Source: Poriferisodalis sp965204195
GTDB taxonomy: Bacteria > Actinomycetota > Acidimicrobiia > Acidimicrobiales > Poriferisodalaceae
Assembly: GCF_965204195.1 (NCBI RefSeq)
Contig: NZ_OZ241975.1
Coordinates: 3,472,001-3,536,000 of the forward strand
Length of the DNA: 64,000 bases
Direction of reading: 5' to 3'
Part shown: one piece after another, positions 1-8,804 of the stretch
Layout of the letters: the number at the start of each line of letters is the position of its first letter
Position numbering within the stretch: the stretch's first letter is position 1
Notes under the pieces: generated by a model
Seen by the model: only the letters and a program-made list of their open reading frames with translations
Database searches by the model: none
What the model was told of the DNA's origin: nothing
Translations under genes and position numbers: made by a program

Positions 1-269
1 TGGGGACACGCTTGGGCACCACAGCCGAGGTGCGTTTCCTGGGTGATCTCGCCTCGGGTGACCTGATCACCGAACCGGTGGCTGCCAGCGATTGGCTTCG
101 CATTGCCGAACTGGTGCATGCCTATGACGATCTGCCGCTGGGCACCGTCGATGCATCGGTCATCGTCCTGGCAGAACGCCTCGGTGTGACCACTGTGGCG
201 ACGCTCGACCGGCGGCACTTCGGCATCGTGCGGCCGAACCACTGCGAACGGCTTGAGCTACTCCCCTGA
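1..269 (+). CDS. PIN-domain toxin (VapC-like), 5' truncated by window edge
   Basis: C-terminal part of a PIN-domain protein, the VapC-type ribonuclease toxins that cleave RNA and are held in check by a cognate antitoxin. The frame is open to the left edge, so the real start lies outside the window. The visible 85-odd residues include the segments GTVDASVIVLAERLG and TLDRRHF, which carry the third and fourth conserved acidic residues of the PIN metal site, and the usual VapC ending around ERLELLP. The first acidic residues and any antitoxin gene would be upstream, out of view. It points toward the convergent helicase operon and ends about 70 bp before that gene's stop. The family call is confident; whether it is an active toxin cannot be judged. 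Confidence 0.8.
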   Translation, partial: GTRLGTTAEVRFLGDLASGDLITEPVAASDWLRIAELVHAYDDLPLGTVDASVIVLAERLGVTTVATLDRRHFGIVRPNHCERLELLP

Positions 270-337
270 CCAAGAGACATCGCTCATGCCACGATGTCCG
301 TTGTTCGACGCGCGCATCGCGTCGAGTGGCGGCTGAG

Positions 338-3300
338 TCAGCTCGTCTTCTTCTCTCGTGGCGGAGGTGTGAGGTCGATTCGCACCCCCGCGAGCTGAGC
401 TTGTAGATCCTCTCGGTCGAGTGCGCCACTGACTGACAGGTACTCCAAGAGTTCCTCTTGGCGGGGTTGGCCGATGGCTAGCCGGTAGGCGCCGAGCTTC
501 TTGCGCAGCAGGGCCAGCTGCCCGACCTCACGGCTGAAGGGCAGAAGCGGGACAAGACGCTCGATTCTGGCGACGGTCGCCATGTCGCCGGGTTCTTCCG
601 CCGGTGCAATGCCTGGGTATGCCCAGCAAGGCACCATCTCGTTGCCCTCATCCCGCCCTAGTTCGAAGAGTTTCTCCCACAAGTCCCTGATCGGAAGTGT
701 CTCGCGCAGTGCCAGTCCACCTAGGTCGGCTGCGAGATTGCGACGCACAGCGTGGTTCTTGTAGCGATGAACACGACCCTCGCGCTGCTCAAGGTCCACA
801 GGATTTGTCGGCAGATTCCAATGCACAACGGCGTGACACCACAAATGGAAATCGAGGCCCTCTTGACCGACTGAGGTTGAAGTCAGCACGAACGGCCAGA
901 ACGGCGAATTGAAGGCCGTCGATACATGCTCGGCACGTACCTGGTCGCCCTGATCCGTGAGGTGAGTCCCGTACGCCACAGCGAAGCGGTGCCTCATTTT
1001 GCGTCTGGAACGAGACTCGCCGTGCCCGGAGGATTCGGATGCATACGTGAAATCGACGGTGCCGTTCTCGTGTCGGACTGGGACATCCACGTTGACGGAC
1101 GCGGTGCGGAGGCTCAATGCCTCGGCAAGCGTGGCTGCGGTGTCGCAGACAGCTGTATTCGGGCATGTCGTGTCGTGGTTCGACCCATTCGACGCCGGTT
1201 CACCCGAGCCCGGCCGTCGGGCGCATGTACGACACAGCACACCGCCCCAACCGAAGTCACCACCTGCGCCGCTGTGGCCCGTCCAGCCCAAAGCGCTACT
1301 TGCCCACTGCGTCCCAGACGATGGCGGGCCGGACGGCTGGGGGCCATGGCCTCGCCAGTCGCGCAGTAGGTGGACGTGCTCGTCGAGCAGAGCTTGCAGA
1401 TTCCCCCCTACGCAGTGGCCCACAACCTTCTGCCAGAACGGCGCGGTGGGCTTCGAAACGCGCTCTGCGTGACGTATACCCGAAAGCTCCACCAACGCCG
1501 ATGCTTCGGGCGTGTTGAAGAAATGGCGAAAGGCACCTCCGACATGGGCTGCCGCGCCCAGCGTGACGGGGTCGTCGACAGCCCGCCCCATGACAGCCCC
1601 AAGCGCACGCAACGAGCACACCCCAGGGCCACCTATGGCCACCTCAGTCAGAACATGGAGCAGATCACTGGGGAGTTCCCCCAACGGCGGATGAACCTCG
1701 TCGGACGGAGGTGCGAGCCGAGCTTCGAGACGGACCGGCTCAACTCCGTCATTGAAGAGCGCCCCTTCGGTGATGTCCGCAGGGTTCGCAAACTCGCGTT
1801 CGGCCATGCGGCCCCAGCGGTGGACCTTCAGTTCGTTCACCGCAAGATCCCACGCCCAACCAGCATGTTTGGTCAGTGCGTTGAGTTCATCCGAATCCTC
1901 TGTTCGGCGCTGGTTGCCGAAGTCATGCGAGCACGACCAGAACCACACTGCGAAGTCGTAAGGGGACATGAGCCAGTCCAGCAAGACCGGAGCTGCCCAG
2001 TACCAACGGGGATCGGCGCGGCGCTGCTTGACGCGGCGTCTCTCATTGAGGTTGAGCTGATCATTCAGCACGGCTTGTTCCCGTTGCCACAGCAAAGGCC
2101 GAAACGCATCTGCGATACGCGCTGCCACCTCAGCGCGCAATTCGTCGAGGGAGCGGTCGAGACCCGCCATGGTGCTCTCGAACCGGCGCGGATTGCCCAA
2201 AGTCGCGAGCGCGGGGCTCGGCCACATGAACAGCAATGACGTCATCCCGGCAGGCTTCACCTGCAGGCGGGGGCCGCTCGCGCGCACTGTGCCGCCACTG
2301 CGATTCGATCGGACCATGGTCAGAGTCAGGTTTCGACCACCGCGCCAGTCAGAGGTGTAGCGCGCCCGCGTCGCGGCGTCTCCACTAGGCAGATTCTCTC
2401 TCGCGCCCACCGCACGGCGTTCGGCTTCGTGGCTGACGAGACTGGAAACCGCTCTCGGCACCATGCGCCACCCGGAGAAGATCAGGCGCTTCGTTAGGCC
2501 TCCTTGTCCCTCGGCGTCAGAGGCAGATTCCGTCCCGATCATGGGCGCCGCCTCGGCTTCATAGGGCGTGTCAGCCCGGTAGTACGGAAGCGACGGGGGG
2601 ATCCAGAGCAAGTCGAACGCCCTGCGACGCTCGAGGTCGTCCACAAGCCAGCGCAGCCGTCCGTTGCGCGGGTCGATCCGCTCGTATCCATCCACATCAC
2701 TCCATCGAAGTAGCCCGGGGCCCTCGGTATCGACGGGTGGAAGCTCACCTCGGGCCGACTTCTCCGACAGATCTCTCTTGAGCTTGTATTCGGTCGACAT
2801 GAAGTTCAACGGATAGGGACTCGATTTCCAGTACTCCACGGGGTCGTGATGCTGGATGGCCTCAGAGGTCGCTAGTTCAGCGAACTGCAGGTATGCCTGC
2901 ACATCCGCCAAGTGCATCTCCGCATGTGTTTCTGGTTGCGCGAGCATCCCAGCACGATCGGCGGTGGCCGCGAGGCGCTCAGTCCGCGACATGACGCGGC
3001 CCAACCGATCAGACAGCTTCTTGCAGAGCCCGCGCGCATCAACCAAGGCAGATGCGACCTGCGCGTCGGCTTCGGCGACAGACGCGCCCGCCACGGTACG
3101 ACCCAATTCGCGTAGCGACCGCCTCAACTGAGTGAACAGGTCTTTGACCGCTTCGGTCTCGTGCGGATCATCAAAGAGAAATTTGCACGTTCGAATGAAG
3201 TCGAAATAGTGATCGTCGGCATCGTCGGGACCGGAATACGCCTTGTACGGCGTGGCCGACAACAGCAAGCAACGCACCGATTGATCCTTGCGACCCTTCT

Positions 3301-4246
3301 TCTCGTCCTTGTGGTTGAAGAACGAGTGGGCGTGCTCGGTGGCCTCGGAACGGTGATCCTCGTCGGGTTCGAGCAGATCCTTGAAGCGCTGGAATTCGTC
3401 AAGCACAACCAAATCGGGGTTCAACAGCGAAATGCCAGTACGAGCCATCGTGTGCCGGATGTCGCGGATGAAATCAGCTCGCGCCTCCCACGCTTCGGGC
3501 GACAGCTTCGTGTCGCGTCGCGCCGGCATGAGCTTGATCAGTCGGTTGAACGCGACCTTAAGCGAAGGCTTGTCCTCGTCCTTGCGGCGCTGATTCGTGA
3601 CTCGTATCTGCTCGACAAAGTGACCAACACCGAGGCGTGCCGCACGTGAGCGGAAGTCCTGCTCGACTTCAGCGGCGCAAGCTCGTAGCTTCCGATCGCC
3701 GTTCTTGATTCCGTACCAGAACACCCGTCGCGCCGGCGCTGTCCTCAACGACTCGTTGCCCCAGATGCTGGAGAGGAGCACAAATGCGAGCACCCGCTCC
3801 TCGAAACGACCGCCGCGGTGTCCCATCTTGAACGACGTAGCGGGCGTCAGCGCCACCAGATTGACTCTGCTGGCGTCTTTCCCCGACTTGGGTTGATGCT
3901 TGGGATGAAGCAGCATCGACAGGCGATCTACCGGCTTGGCCGCCGCAACGCTGTCGGGGACGAGCTTGCGGATGTTCTGGCGAGCGATAGCCGCGTTTGA
4001 ACAGATGTAGACGATGTCATGTCGCTCGTCACCGATGTTGTGCAGATGGTTGAGCACCTGAACGATGACTCCCTTGGCCACGTAGGTCTTGCCGAGACCC
4101 ACTTCATCGGCAACGAGGAATCTGGTCGTGTAGTCATCATCGACGAACATGCGCCGGAATGCGTACTCGGCCGTGTCTCGTTGGAATTCGCGCAGCTCGC
4201 CGAGTTCCGCTTCAACGTCGACGATGGGCAGACCTGCAGTGTTCAA
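338..4246 (-). CDS. Large SNF2/DEFQ-type helicase, third gene of a putative defence operon
   Basis: 1302-aa superfamily 2 helicase-like ATPase. Walker A sits at about residues 46-54 (ADEVGLGKT), the DEAD-box equivalent is DEFQRF at 283-288, motif III is SATPYK at 330-335, and motifs V-VI lie near 1129-1161 (EGLDFH, then LEQREGRVHR). The DEFQ signature and a very long insertion between the RecA lobes are typical of SNF2-like helicases found in defence loci such as DISARM drmD; that is family knowledge, not proof of function here. A Cys-containing patch (CRTC and later Cys pairs) lies ahead of the second lobe and might bind metal. It starts with TTG, overlapping the stop of the PLD gene as TTGA, so translation is coupled. 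The likely role is remodelling or translocating on invading DNA. Confidence 0.85.
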   Translation of the reverse strand: MNTAGLPIVDVEAELGELREFQRDTAEYAFRRMFVDDDYTTRFLVADEVGLGKTYVAKGVIVQVLNHLHNIGDERHDIVYICSNAAIARQNIRKLVPDSVAAAKPVDRLSMLLHPKHQPKSGKDASRVNLVALTPATSFKMGHRGGRFEERVLAFVLLSSIWGNESLRTAPARRVFWYGIKNGDRKLRACAAEVEQDFRSRAARLGVGHFVEQIRVTNQRRKDEDKPSLKVAFNRLIKLMPARRDTKLSPEAWEARADFIRDIRHTMARTGISLLNPDLVVLDEFQRFKDLLEPDEDHRSEATEHAHSFFNHKDEKKGRKDQSVRCLLLSATPYKAYSGPDDADDHYFDFIRTCKFLFDDPHETEAVKDLFTQLRRSLRELGRTVAGASVAEADAQVASALVDARGLCKKLSDRLGRVMSRTERLAATADRAGMLAQPETHAEMHLADVQAYLQFAELATSEAIQHHDPVEYWKSSPYPLNFMSTEYKLKRDLSEKSARGELPPVDTEGPGLLRWSDVDGYERIDPRNGRLRWLVDDLERRRAFDLLWIPPSLPYYRADTPYEAEAAPMIGTESASDAEGQGGLTKRLIFSGWRMVPRAVSSLVSHEAERRAVGARENLPSGDAATRARYTSDWRGGRNLTLTMVRSNRSGGTVRASGPRLQVKPAGMTSLLFMWPSPALATLGNPRRFESTMAGLDRSLDELRAEVAARIADAFRPLLWQREQAVLNDQLNLNERRRVKQRRADPRWYWAAPVLLDWLMSPYDFAVWFWSCSHDFGNQRRTEDSDELNALTKHAGWAWDLAVNELKVHRWGRMAEREFANPADITEGALFNDGVEPVRLEARLAPPSDEVHPPLGELPSDLLHVLTEVAIGGPGVCSLRALGAVMGRAVDDPVTLGAAAHVGGAFRHFFNTPEASALVELSGIRHAERVSKPTAPFWQKVVGHCVGGNLQALLDEHVHLLRDWRGHGPQPSGPPSSGTQWASSALGWTGHSGAGGDFGWGGVLCRTCARRPGSGEPASNGSNHDTTCPNTAVCDTAATLAEALSLRTASVNVDVPVRHENGTVDFTYASESSGHGESRSRRKMRHRFAVAYGTHLTDQGDQVRAEHVSTAFNSPFWPFVLTSTSVGQEGLDFHLWCHAVVHWNLPTNPVDLEQREGRVHRYKNHAVRRNLAADLGGLALRETLPIRDLWEKLFELGRDEGNEMVPCWAYPGIAPAEEPGDMATVARIERLVPLLPFSREVGQLALLRKKLGAYRLAIGQPRQEELLEYLSVSGALDREDLQAQLAGVRIDLTPPPREKKTS

Positions 4247-6240
4247 CTACGCCTCCCCGTGCGTCCGGGCGCGGCGGCTTTGCCAACCTCGCTGACAGTC
4301 CGCCACACATCTCCGAAGCCACTCAGCATCAGCGCGTCGTCGGCAGCAGGGTCGCCAAGGAACGAATCAACGAGCGGCTCAAGTGACCGAAGGCGCTCTG
4401 GGTGAGTACGCAGGGTTCGCAGCAACACCTCGAGCGTCGGAACTGAGGCGATGCCTCCAGCTTGCGGTGTCGACTCGACATCGAGCCGTCTGCTCAGTTC
4501 GGCGCGCTCACCGTCGCCGGTATCGGCATGGCCGCTCAGCAACGCCACGAGGTACCACAAGAAGCGCTCGCCGTTGCCAATCAAACCTCGCATCACGGCG
4601 GTGTCTCGAGCAGTGGCAAAGCCATCGGGCACATCAGCCACACGTGCAGGCAGCAGAGTCGACGTCCACTGTCCGTCGTGAGCGATGACGCGGATCACAA
4701 GCCATGCGCTCACATCCTCCAAAGTGCTCGTGAAGCTCACATCGAGCGGGTCGCCCACATCAACGTCCTGCCCTATGGCAGGGCCTAGAGGAGAACAGCT
4801 GACTCTCCAGCCTTCGACGGCAACCCGATCATCAGGCAGCGTGACCGATTCGTTAGTGAGGTACCGGGTGCTCCAGAGACCGCCATCTTCAGCGACGCTG
4901 GCCGAAACCGACAACGTCGCGCCGAGATGACGCCGGGCGGCATCGAGCGCATCGGCGATGGGATCCTCCTGTGCGACATCAGGTTCGACTGCGTTGTACG
5001 GAGCCAATAGCCGGCGAAGCGTCACCCCGTCTGCGTCGGATGCATCCGGTGAGCCGATGAGGGATTCGATGCCGACGCGATCCGTCGGCCCCTCCAATTC
5101 GAGCAGTACTTCCACGTTGCGAGTGAACGCTGCGCCCGTGGCGTTGGCAGATCCGATGAAAAGTCGAGAACGATGAGTCTCGCAATCGAACGCAAATATT
5201 TTCGCGTGCAGCCCGGCCAGTGGTCGCCCTGGGAAATCGGGAGAGCTGTAGCTGTCGTAGCGATCCGAATCAGTATCAATTTCGGATGCTGCTCCAAGAC
5301 TGTCGTCGCCAAAGGCGTATACCTCGTCGAGATGGCCAGCCTTCTTCAGGGCGACTGTGTCGAGCCGGTCCAACTCAGCCTCGCGCGACACCAGTGTCGC
5401 GGCCTGAGGTCGCTGGACTGTGCCGAAGTAACTGGCACTGACAAATGGCGAGATGACGAGGGCACGCTGACTCTCGGCGGGCAACGGTGACTGCGGGCGG
5501 CCGCCTTCGGCACCGGAGATTCCGAGCACATGAGCTTCGACGCTGTCGACATCGCGGGGCATGGCGAAACGGCGACCACGCACATCCGCACTCAGTGTGG
5601 CGACCCGCTCACGATGATGTGCGCTGGCGCGGCGAGCCTGCGGCTGAGCAGCCAAAGCGTCAAACAGATCGGCGATCCCAGCCAACGACGTCGCGCCTGC
5701 GCCGGAGGCTGTCGACGGCAATGCGTCGAAGCTGGCAACGGTGTCCCAGCTCGGGTCAAAGGTCAAGTTTCGACTGCCGACGATCACCCGAACACGTGGC
5801 GATGGTTCCAGATCTGCCGCGGCCTCGTTGACGAGACGAAAGCGAAGCACCCACACCTTCGCATGCACGACGCCACCACTTGGCGCGACAACGGGCACAA
5901 CGCAGTCTTCAAGGAAGGTGAACGCGCGACGGGCGCCTGGTACCGCTATCTGACCGGCTTGTGCGAACACGGTGATGTTGCTGGCATGTGCTTTCACTGC
6001 GGCCAACAGCGCCACCGGCTCGCGGCGTCGCTCGGCAATCTCGCTCGAACGCATCTCAGTCGCGGCCGCGGGCGGTTCATCTCGTGGAGCCAATGCGAGG
6101 CCGCCGACAAGAGCGAGGGGTACTGACAGCATTGCCTCAAGGTCCAACGTGTAGGTCACCGCCATCGCAGCATCGAACTCGTACTCCGGAGGCGGCCGAA
6201 GCAATTCCGGCAGTAGAAGGCGGTTGTCCGGGGCGAGCAT
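4243..6240 (-). CDS. Phospholipase-D-like (HKD) protein, middle gene of the helicase operon
   Basis: 665 aa from the ATG at 6240, which overlaps the stop of the upstream DUF6361 gene as ATGA. The open frame runs further upstream, but the extension is only a shadow of that gene. Two PLD-type half-sites are visible: HAK at 126-128 followed by GSRNLT at 155-160, and HAKIFAFD at 345-352 followed by GSANAT at 363-368. Only the second has the complete H-x-K-x4-D pattern; the first has Arg in place of Asp. PLD-fold proteins in defence islands are usually nucleases, so a nuclease acting with the helicase is the best inference. A phospholipase role is unlikely. The last third has no motif I recognise. 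Confidence 0.82.
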   Translation of the reverse strand: MLAPDNRLLLPELLRPPPEYEFDAAMAVTYTLDLEAMLSVPLALVGGLALAPRDEPPAAATEMRSSEIAERRREPVALLAAVKAHASNITVFAQAGQIAVPGARRAFTFLEDCVVPVVAPSGGVVHAKVWVLRFRLVNEAAADLEPSPRVRVIVGSRNLTFDPSWDTVASFDALPSTASGAGATSLAGIADLFDALAAQPQARRASAHHRERVATLSADVRGRRFAMPRDVDSVEAHVLGISGAEGGRPQSPLPAESQRALVISPFVSASYFGTVQRPQAATLVSREAELDRLDTVALKKAGHLDEVYAFGDDSLGAASEIDTDSDRYDSYSSPDFPGRPLAGLHAKIFAFDCETHRSRLFIGSANATGAAFTRNVEVLLELEGPTDRVGIESLIGSPDASDADGVTLRRLLAPYNAVEPDVAQEDPIADALDAARRHLGATLSVSASVAEDGGLWSTRYLTNESVTLPDDRVAVEGWRVSCSPLGPAIGQDVDVGDPLDVSFTSTLEDVSAWLVIRVIAHDGQWTSTLLPARVADVPDGFATARDTAVMRGLIGNGERFLWYLVALLSGHADTGDGERAELSRRLDVESTPQAGGIASVPTLEVLLRTLRTHPERLRSLEPLVDSFLGDPAADDALMLSGFGDVWRTVSEVGKAAAPGRTGRRS

Positions 6241-7496
6241 CACGTGCCGACCGCAGCTGACGCCACGGGCGACGTCGGGGTGTCTGTCGGCGACGAATCC
6301 ACCAGCTCGCCTGCCTCTGCAAAGTCGGATAGGAATCTCCGTACGGTCGACCAGCGGTAGTCGAGGCGTCCTCCTGTGAACGGCATGCCGCCGGATAGCC
6401 ACTCGGCAATGGGGCCGTTGTGCCGTCCCAATCGAGCCCTCGCTCCCTTCAAGCGCACTTCACGCTCGAGAATCAGTGAGCGGAGTTCGCCGTTGTCAAG
6501 CAGGCCGTTCGGATCATCGAGGACGTGAGGGGCGATTCGATTTACGAAATCGCGTGTCGGCGGGCTCGCCGGCCGGCGACGTTGCCGTTCGCAGAAGGCC
6601 CAGAATCCGTCAGGTGCATCGAGGCCACCACACCATGACCGAAGACGCTCGATGTGAAGGCTTGAGGTGATGTGGTCAGCCCAGTCCCTCAGCCTCTCCC
6701 TCCATTCATCTGATCGTCTCTCCGCATCGTCATGGGGTGATTCGGCTCCAGCGAATTCGATAGCGCGCTCGGCCAGCAGAAGGTTGTAGGCAATCTGTGG
6801 GCCTTCAGTGGTGTCCGAGAAACTCTGAGCGTGGTAGAGAACCTCGCGTTGAGCGTCAGTCAGCCCCCCATCTGGCACTTCCCACGGCCATGCTGGAACC
6901 GCCATCCCGTCCTGAGCGGCGCGAACTCCCTCGGCGGCCCTAGCCAAGACCGACATGTGTGAATGCGGCGAACTGCACAGAAGTTCACACAACCGGTCAG
7001 CTTCTGCCTCGGTGAGCTGCAGCGACATCCGGCCGTTCAAGAAACTCTCCGGCGGGGCCGGCAACTCGGCCCAGCGATTGCGGAATGGACCGGGCGTGAG
7101 AATGCCCCACATCTCGAGTCCATGCCAGTAGATGGAACTGGGCATGCGCTTGAGCCTGGAACCGGCCACGCGTCCGATCACGCCCTCACCGCGTCCCAAA
7201 TGCTTCAGGCAGTCGATGAGCCGTGCCTCCAGGCGCCGAATGTGCCGATCAAGAAATTCACTGTGCTGCTCGCGCTCGACTTGCTGGCATATCCACGGAA
7301 TGAACAGGAAATACCGAAGCCGCGTCTGCACCGTGGAGACGCCAGGCGAGATGATGTCCGCCAGCGTGTCGCGCACTGTTCCGAGTCCAAGGGAGTCAAG
7401 CGTGCCGGGCTCGTGGAAGGCTCTGAGGAACTCGGCAACGCGATCTTGGGCGGCTCGGTCAGCATCGAGCCAACCCACCACGGACTGGACATTCAT
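6240..7496 (-). CDS. DUF6361 family protein, first gene of the helicase operon
   Basis: 418 aa. I chose the ATG at 7496 because a GAGGG purine stretch precedes it and conserved sequence starts there; the frame extends 32 codons further without similarity. The N-terminus (VGWLDADRAAQDRVAEFL, then LGLGTVRDTLADIISPGVST and the YFLFIPWI segment) matches what I recall of the DUF6361 family, whose biochemical function is unknown. The pattern GVSTVQTRLRYFLFIPWICQ looks like a mixed helical region, not a membrane segment. Its stop overlaps the PLD gene start. In operons of this type DUF6361 accompanies nuclease and helicase genes, which suggests a sensor or scaffold role; this is inference. Confidence 0.78.
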   Translation of the reverse strand: MNVQSVVGWLDADRAAQDRVAEFLRAFHEPGTLDSLGLGTVRDTLADIISPGVSTVQTRLRYFLFIPWICQQVEREQHSEFLDRHIRRLEARLIDCLKHLGRGEGVIGRVAGSRLKRMPSSIYWHGLEMWGILTPGPFRNRWAELPAPPESFLNGRMSLQLTEAEADRLCELLCSSPHSHMSVLARAAEGVRAAQDGMAVPAWPWEVPDGGLTDAQREVLYHAQSFSDTTEGPQIAYNLLLAERAIEFAGAESPHDDAERRSDEWRERLRDWADHITSSLHIERLRSWCGGLDAPDGFWAFCERQRRRPASPPTRDFVNRIAPHVLDDPNGLLDNGELRSLILEREVRLKGARARLGRHNGPIAEWLSGGMPFTGGRLDYRWSTVRRFLSDFAEAGELVDSSPTDTPTSPVASAAVGT

Positions 7497-7650
7497 GGCA
7501 GCTCTGCCCTCGTCGCCGTAGCCAGACGGCGACTGCGGAGTCCACACCAGCAGACCACCGGCGTGACAGTAGCGGTCAGTGTCGACATGCACCTGCTGCT
7601 CTACGACCTAGCTCGGGCCAGGACGAGACCATGAGCAGACGGAGTTGCGC

Positions 7651-7697
7651 TTGCATCCGCTTGCGTCTCTGTATAGTTTGTAATACAAACTAGTTTG
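7651..7697 (+). promoter_or_regulatory. Putative promoter with overlapping palindromic operator
   Basis: A -35-like TTGCAT (7651-7656) and a -10-like TATAGT (7672-7677) are 15 bp apart. The -10 lies inside the palindrome TAGTTTGT-AAT-ACAAACTA (7674-7692), and CAAACTAGTTTG (7686-7697) forms a second, overlapping perfect palindrome. The stretch is AT-rich against its surroundings. It sits 24 bp before the membrane-protein start, whose RBS GGAGG is at 7711-7715. The winged-helix regulator encoded by the next gene but one is the obvious candidate to bind here and repress its own operon. Confidence 0.6.
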
Positions 7698-7720
7698 CAT
7701 CACGGACTGAGGAGGCAGTG

Positions 7721-8353
7721 ATGTCGACAGACACCGGAGAATCGACAGCTCTGAAACCCGACGAGAGTTGGGAGACCGTTCTCAGCACCATGCATGGCGC
7801 TCGCAGCGCTATGTACACGGCCGGAAGCACGGCGATTTTGCTGATGTGGGCAGGCATCATCACGATCGCCTACCTCACCCAGTACGCCATCTCGACGTTC
7901 GCAACCGACTTCGCCGACAGCTACCCGTGGTTCCCGGGACCGCTGTGGGCGATCATCACGTCCTTCGGCGTCATCGGCAGCATGACCATCGGCCATCGCG
8001 CCGGCCGTGCCCTGTCGCCGGGCCTCGCCATGCAACACGCCGGGATCCGCGTGTTCGCCTACTGGATGACCGTCACTGCGGCCGCTGGACTGCTCCCAGG
8101 CGCGGCGGGCCTGTGGAACGAATCCGGTTCAGAGAAGATCCCCTTCGTCTTGATGGGCGTCATCGCGCTCGGCTACGTGCTCTTCGGCATCCTGAACCGG
8201 ACCGTGATCGCCGCCTTCGGCGTGGGCATGGCCGCTGCTTTCTACGTTCCGCACTACCTGTTCGACGACATCGCACCAGCAGTGTCGGGTTTCGCGATGC
8301 TCGGACTGCTCGGAGCCATCGCCATGTGGGTGCGCAGGACCGGCGAATGGTAG
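7721..8353 (+). CDS. Small polytopic membrane protein co-transcribed with a regulator
   Basis: 210 aa with no recognised function. The start ATG at 7721 has GGAGG five bases upstream; the GTG three bases earlier is less likely. Five or six hydrophobic segments are apparent (roughly residues 30-52, 68-90, 103-125, 135-155, 160-180 and 185-205), so it should span the inner membrane. The hydrophilic N-terminus of about 25 residues is probably cytoplasmic. The final codons overlap the start of the winged-helix gene, giving a two-gene operon of a type common in actinobacteria, where a small HTH protein controls a neighbouring membrane protein. The operator-like palindrome upstream supports autoregulation. 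Transport or stress sensing would be guesses. Confidence 0.75.
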   Translation: MSTDTGESTALKPDESWETVLSTMHGARSAMYTAGSTAILLMWAGIITIAYLTQYAISTFATDFADSYPWFPGPLWAIITSFGVIGSMTIGHRAGRALSPGLAMQHAGIRVFAYWMTVTAAAGLLPGAAGLWNESGSEKIPFVLMGVIALGYVLFGILNRTVIAAFGVGMAAAFYVPHYLFDDIAPAVSGFAMLGLLGAIAMWVRRTGEW

Positions 8354-8682
8354 ATCCCAACGGGGTGCCCGACGGCGGTGCCATCGACCTCGACGAGATC
8401 ATCCACCAGCCGGCGCGACTGCAGATCATGTCGTTGCTCGTGTCACTGGACGAGCGGGACCGGCTCGCCTACGGGTTCGTGCAGAAGCAGCTGGGCCTGA
8501 CGCCCGGCAACCTGACGACTCACCTGCGGAAGCTGGAAAACGCTGACTACGTGGCGACGACCAAGGAGTTCCACGGCGCCAAGCCGCGCACGTGGATCGA
8601 AGCCACGGTGACAGGACGCAAGGCGTTTGCCGGGTACCTCGTCAACCTCGAGCGGGCCCTCGGCGTGCGCACCAGCTTTTGA
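8347..8682 (+). CDS. Winged-helix transcriptional regulator
   Basis: 111 aa starting at the ATG that overlaps the stop of the membrane-protein gene by 7 bp. The whole length is one winged helix-turn-helix domain: HQPARLQIMSLLVSL (first helix), LAYGFVQKQLGLTPGNLTTH (turn and recognition helix), a wing around FHGAKPRTWIEAT, and a C-terminal dimerisation helix beginning VTGRKAF. It belongs to the small ArsR/MarR-like winged-helix DNA-binding domain family. No metal-binding Cys cluster is present, so a metal sensor is unlikely. It probably represses its own operon through the palindromes at 7674-7697. Confidence 0.85.
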   Translation: MVDPNGVPDGGAIDLDEIIHQPARLQIMSLLVSLDERDRLAYGFVQKQLGLTPGNLTTHLRKLENADYVATTKEFHGAKPRTWIEATVTGRKAFAGYLVNLERALGVRTSF

Positions 8683-8804
8683 CGCCGAGATCGCCCGTTG
8701 CGGCTGACGGTTGGCTTCGGCGCGAGATCCTCATGGCTCGGCACGTCCTGAACGGTGGGATTACATCATTAGGCTCCATCCCGCATGGTGATTGGCGATG
8801 CCCG

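Noticed and set aside
338..7496. A DISARM system
   Set aside because: Only PLD and SNF2-type components are present; the DUF1998 protein, drmA helicase and methyltransferase are absent and DUF6361 is not a DISARM component.
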